Source: Ignavibacteria bacterium (lineage in GTDB: Bacteria; Bacteroidota; Ignavibacteria; UBA10030; SZUA-254). From it: a DNA stretch of 5,868 nucleotides. How positions within the stretch are numbered: position 1 is the stretch's first letter; each line of letters begins with the position of its first letter. Both the position numbers and the translations under genes were made by a program. Below are positions 5,006 through 5,868 of this stretch, in pieces. The stretch spans positions 1 to 5,868 of the forward strand of contig VBOC01000227.1 of assembly GCA_005877655.1 (NCBI GenBank), given 5' to 3'. The notes under the pieces were generated by a model. That model was not told the DNA's origin and ran no database searches. It worked only from the letters and a program-made list of their open reading frames with translations.

Positions 5006-5868
5006 ATGAATGGCTCGTACAAAGGCCTTCTCGAACTGGAAGATCACCGGGGGGGACGGCTGCGGCCGATTTCGGTTGAGCTGGACAGGAGCGGCGCCGA
5101 TCCGCATGTTTCTCCCCAGCTCATCTCCCGTTACGGCTTGCGCAGCGCCTGTTTCCTGGAATGTATGACGAAGCCCGGCGGCGCCGGCGCGCCGCAGGTC
5201 GCCGGGATCAAGAGTGTCAACGGGCTCGACCCGGAGGAATGGAAGTATGTCGAGGACTTTTCTCACCGCACGGCGGTCGATCCCAGCGAGCGCATCAATC
5301 TGACGAAAGGCCCGACGGATGTTTCGATGCGGGTCGTCGACCTGCTCTCTCCGATCGGAAAGGGTCAGAGGGCTCTCATCGTGGCGCCTCCCCGCTCCGG
5401 GAAAACGATGTTGATGCAGGGTTTCGCCGCATCAATCACCCAGAACCATCCGGAGATTCACCTGATGGTTCTGCTGGTCGATGAACGGCCGGAGGAGGTC
5501 ACAGACATGCGACGAACGATCAAGGGCGAGGTGTTCGCCAGCTCGAGTGACAGCGATCGCGAAAGCCACGTACGCCTGACAAAGATCATTCTCGAGTATG
5601 CGAAACGTTATGTTGAAGTGGGTAAGGATGTCGTGCTGCTCCTGGACTCGCTGACGAAGATGGGCAGGGCGTTCAACGCAGTACAAAAGAGCAGCGGCAA
5701 GACCCTATCGGGGGGAGTGGACAGCCGTGCCCTTGAAATTCCCAAGCGGGTCTTCGGCGCGGCGCGCGCGCTGGAGGGGGGCGGATCGCTGACGATCGTC
5801 GCAACCGCCCTTGTTGAAACGAACTCGCGCATGGACGATCTGATCTTTCAGGAGTTCAAAGGGACAGG
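5006..5868 (+). CDS. rho: Transcription termination factor Rho-family ATPase, short N-terminus, 3'-truncated by the window edge
   Basis: A hexameric RNA-dependent ATPase/translocase family; canonical Rho threads nascent RNA and dissociates RNA polymerase. The visible 287 residues align without gaps to E. coli Rho from the P-loop onward, with an offset of 51. Walker A is APPRSGKT (127-134, K133 = E. coli K184). The catalytic Glu is E160 in LLVDERPEEV, Walker B is LLLDS (D214), and the Q-loop is SGKTLSGGVD (230-239, K232). It ends at EFKGT just before the R-loop. The arginine finger lies outside the window. The protein starts only about 7 residues before the cold-shock-type RNA-binding domain, so the usual N-terminal helical domain is absent. 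That domain is recognisable (HVSPQLISRYGLR) but degenerate: E. coli GFGFLR is RGGRLR here, and the positions of Y80 and Y110 are not aromatic. A stop at 4982 in frame shows the short N-terminus is not a window artefact. It may be a lineage-specific Rho or a second paralogue. Confidence 0.92.
   Translation, partial: MNGSYKGLLELEDHRGGRLRPISVELDRSGADPHVSPQLISRYGLRSACFLECMTKPGGAGAPQVAGIKSVNGLDPEEWKYVEDFSHRTAVDPSERINLTKGPTDVSMRVVDLLSPIGKGQRALIVAPPRSGKTMLMQGFAASITQNHPEIHLMVLLVDERPEEVTDMRRTIKGEVFASSSDSDRESHVRLTKIILEYAKRYVEVGKDVVLLLDSLTKMGRAFNAVQKSSGKTLSGGVDSRALEIPKRVFGAARALEGGGSLTIVATALVETNSRMDDLIFQEFKGT

Noticed and set aside
5161..5484. A 107-codon forward frame starting with ATG at 5161.
   Set aside because: It is an Arg/Gly-rich out-of-frame shadow of the rho-family gene, whose own frame carries all the conserved ATPase motifs.

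Overview
The window is 5.9 kb of moderately GC-rich, densely packed bacterial chromosome with no mobile-element, CRISPR, tRNA or rRNA signal. The best clue to lineage is the cysteinyl-tRNA synthetase at the left edge. Its [11 protein letters not shown] segment and KMGKS signature resemble, from memory, the CysRS type of the Bacteroidota/Chlorobiota/Ignavibacteriota group. I infer a fairly GC-rich, perhaps uncultured member of that group. This is an inference from one protein, not a phylogeny.

Layout, left to right. (1) cysS, forward strand, lacking its first ~20 codons (1-1428). (2) A reverse-strand cluster, transcribed right to left: a four-helix VKOR-family thiol oxidoreductase (3817-3314), a class II HDAC-like zinc deacetylase (3423-2473) that starts inside the 3' end of the VKOR gene, and a membrane-anchored class III nucleotide-cyclase-domain protein (2436-1429). 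The last stop codon directly abuts the cysS stop. (3) A 208-bp divergent spacer (3818-4025) with a long inverted repeat and an 11-bp direct repeat. (4) A forward 137-residue protein of unknown function (4026-4439). (5) A reverse DoxX-like membrane protein (4920-4450). (6) A short AT-rich divergent spacer (4921-5005). (7) A forward rho-family gene that runs off the right edge (5006-5868).

The genes do not form one obvious pathway. cysS and rho are information-processing genes. VKOR, HDAC-like and cyclase genes probably share a transcript because of their overlap and a 36-nt gap, but their functions are not linked by known biochemistry. DoxX-like and VKOR proteins are both membrane proteins often tied to redox chemistry, but they belong to separate transcription units here.

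Three points deserve a second look. The Rho-family protein has an intact ATPase core that aligns without gaps to E. coli Rho over the part visible. It lacks the N-terminal helical domain, and the aromatic residues of the primary RNA-binding site appear to be lost. The cyclase-domain protein keeps its metal aspartates but has replaced both transition-state residues of class III cyclases. The 208-bp spacer carries a 14-bp-arm hairpin that no annotated feature explains. I see no convincing evidence for a wholly new multi-gene system.
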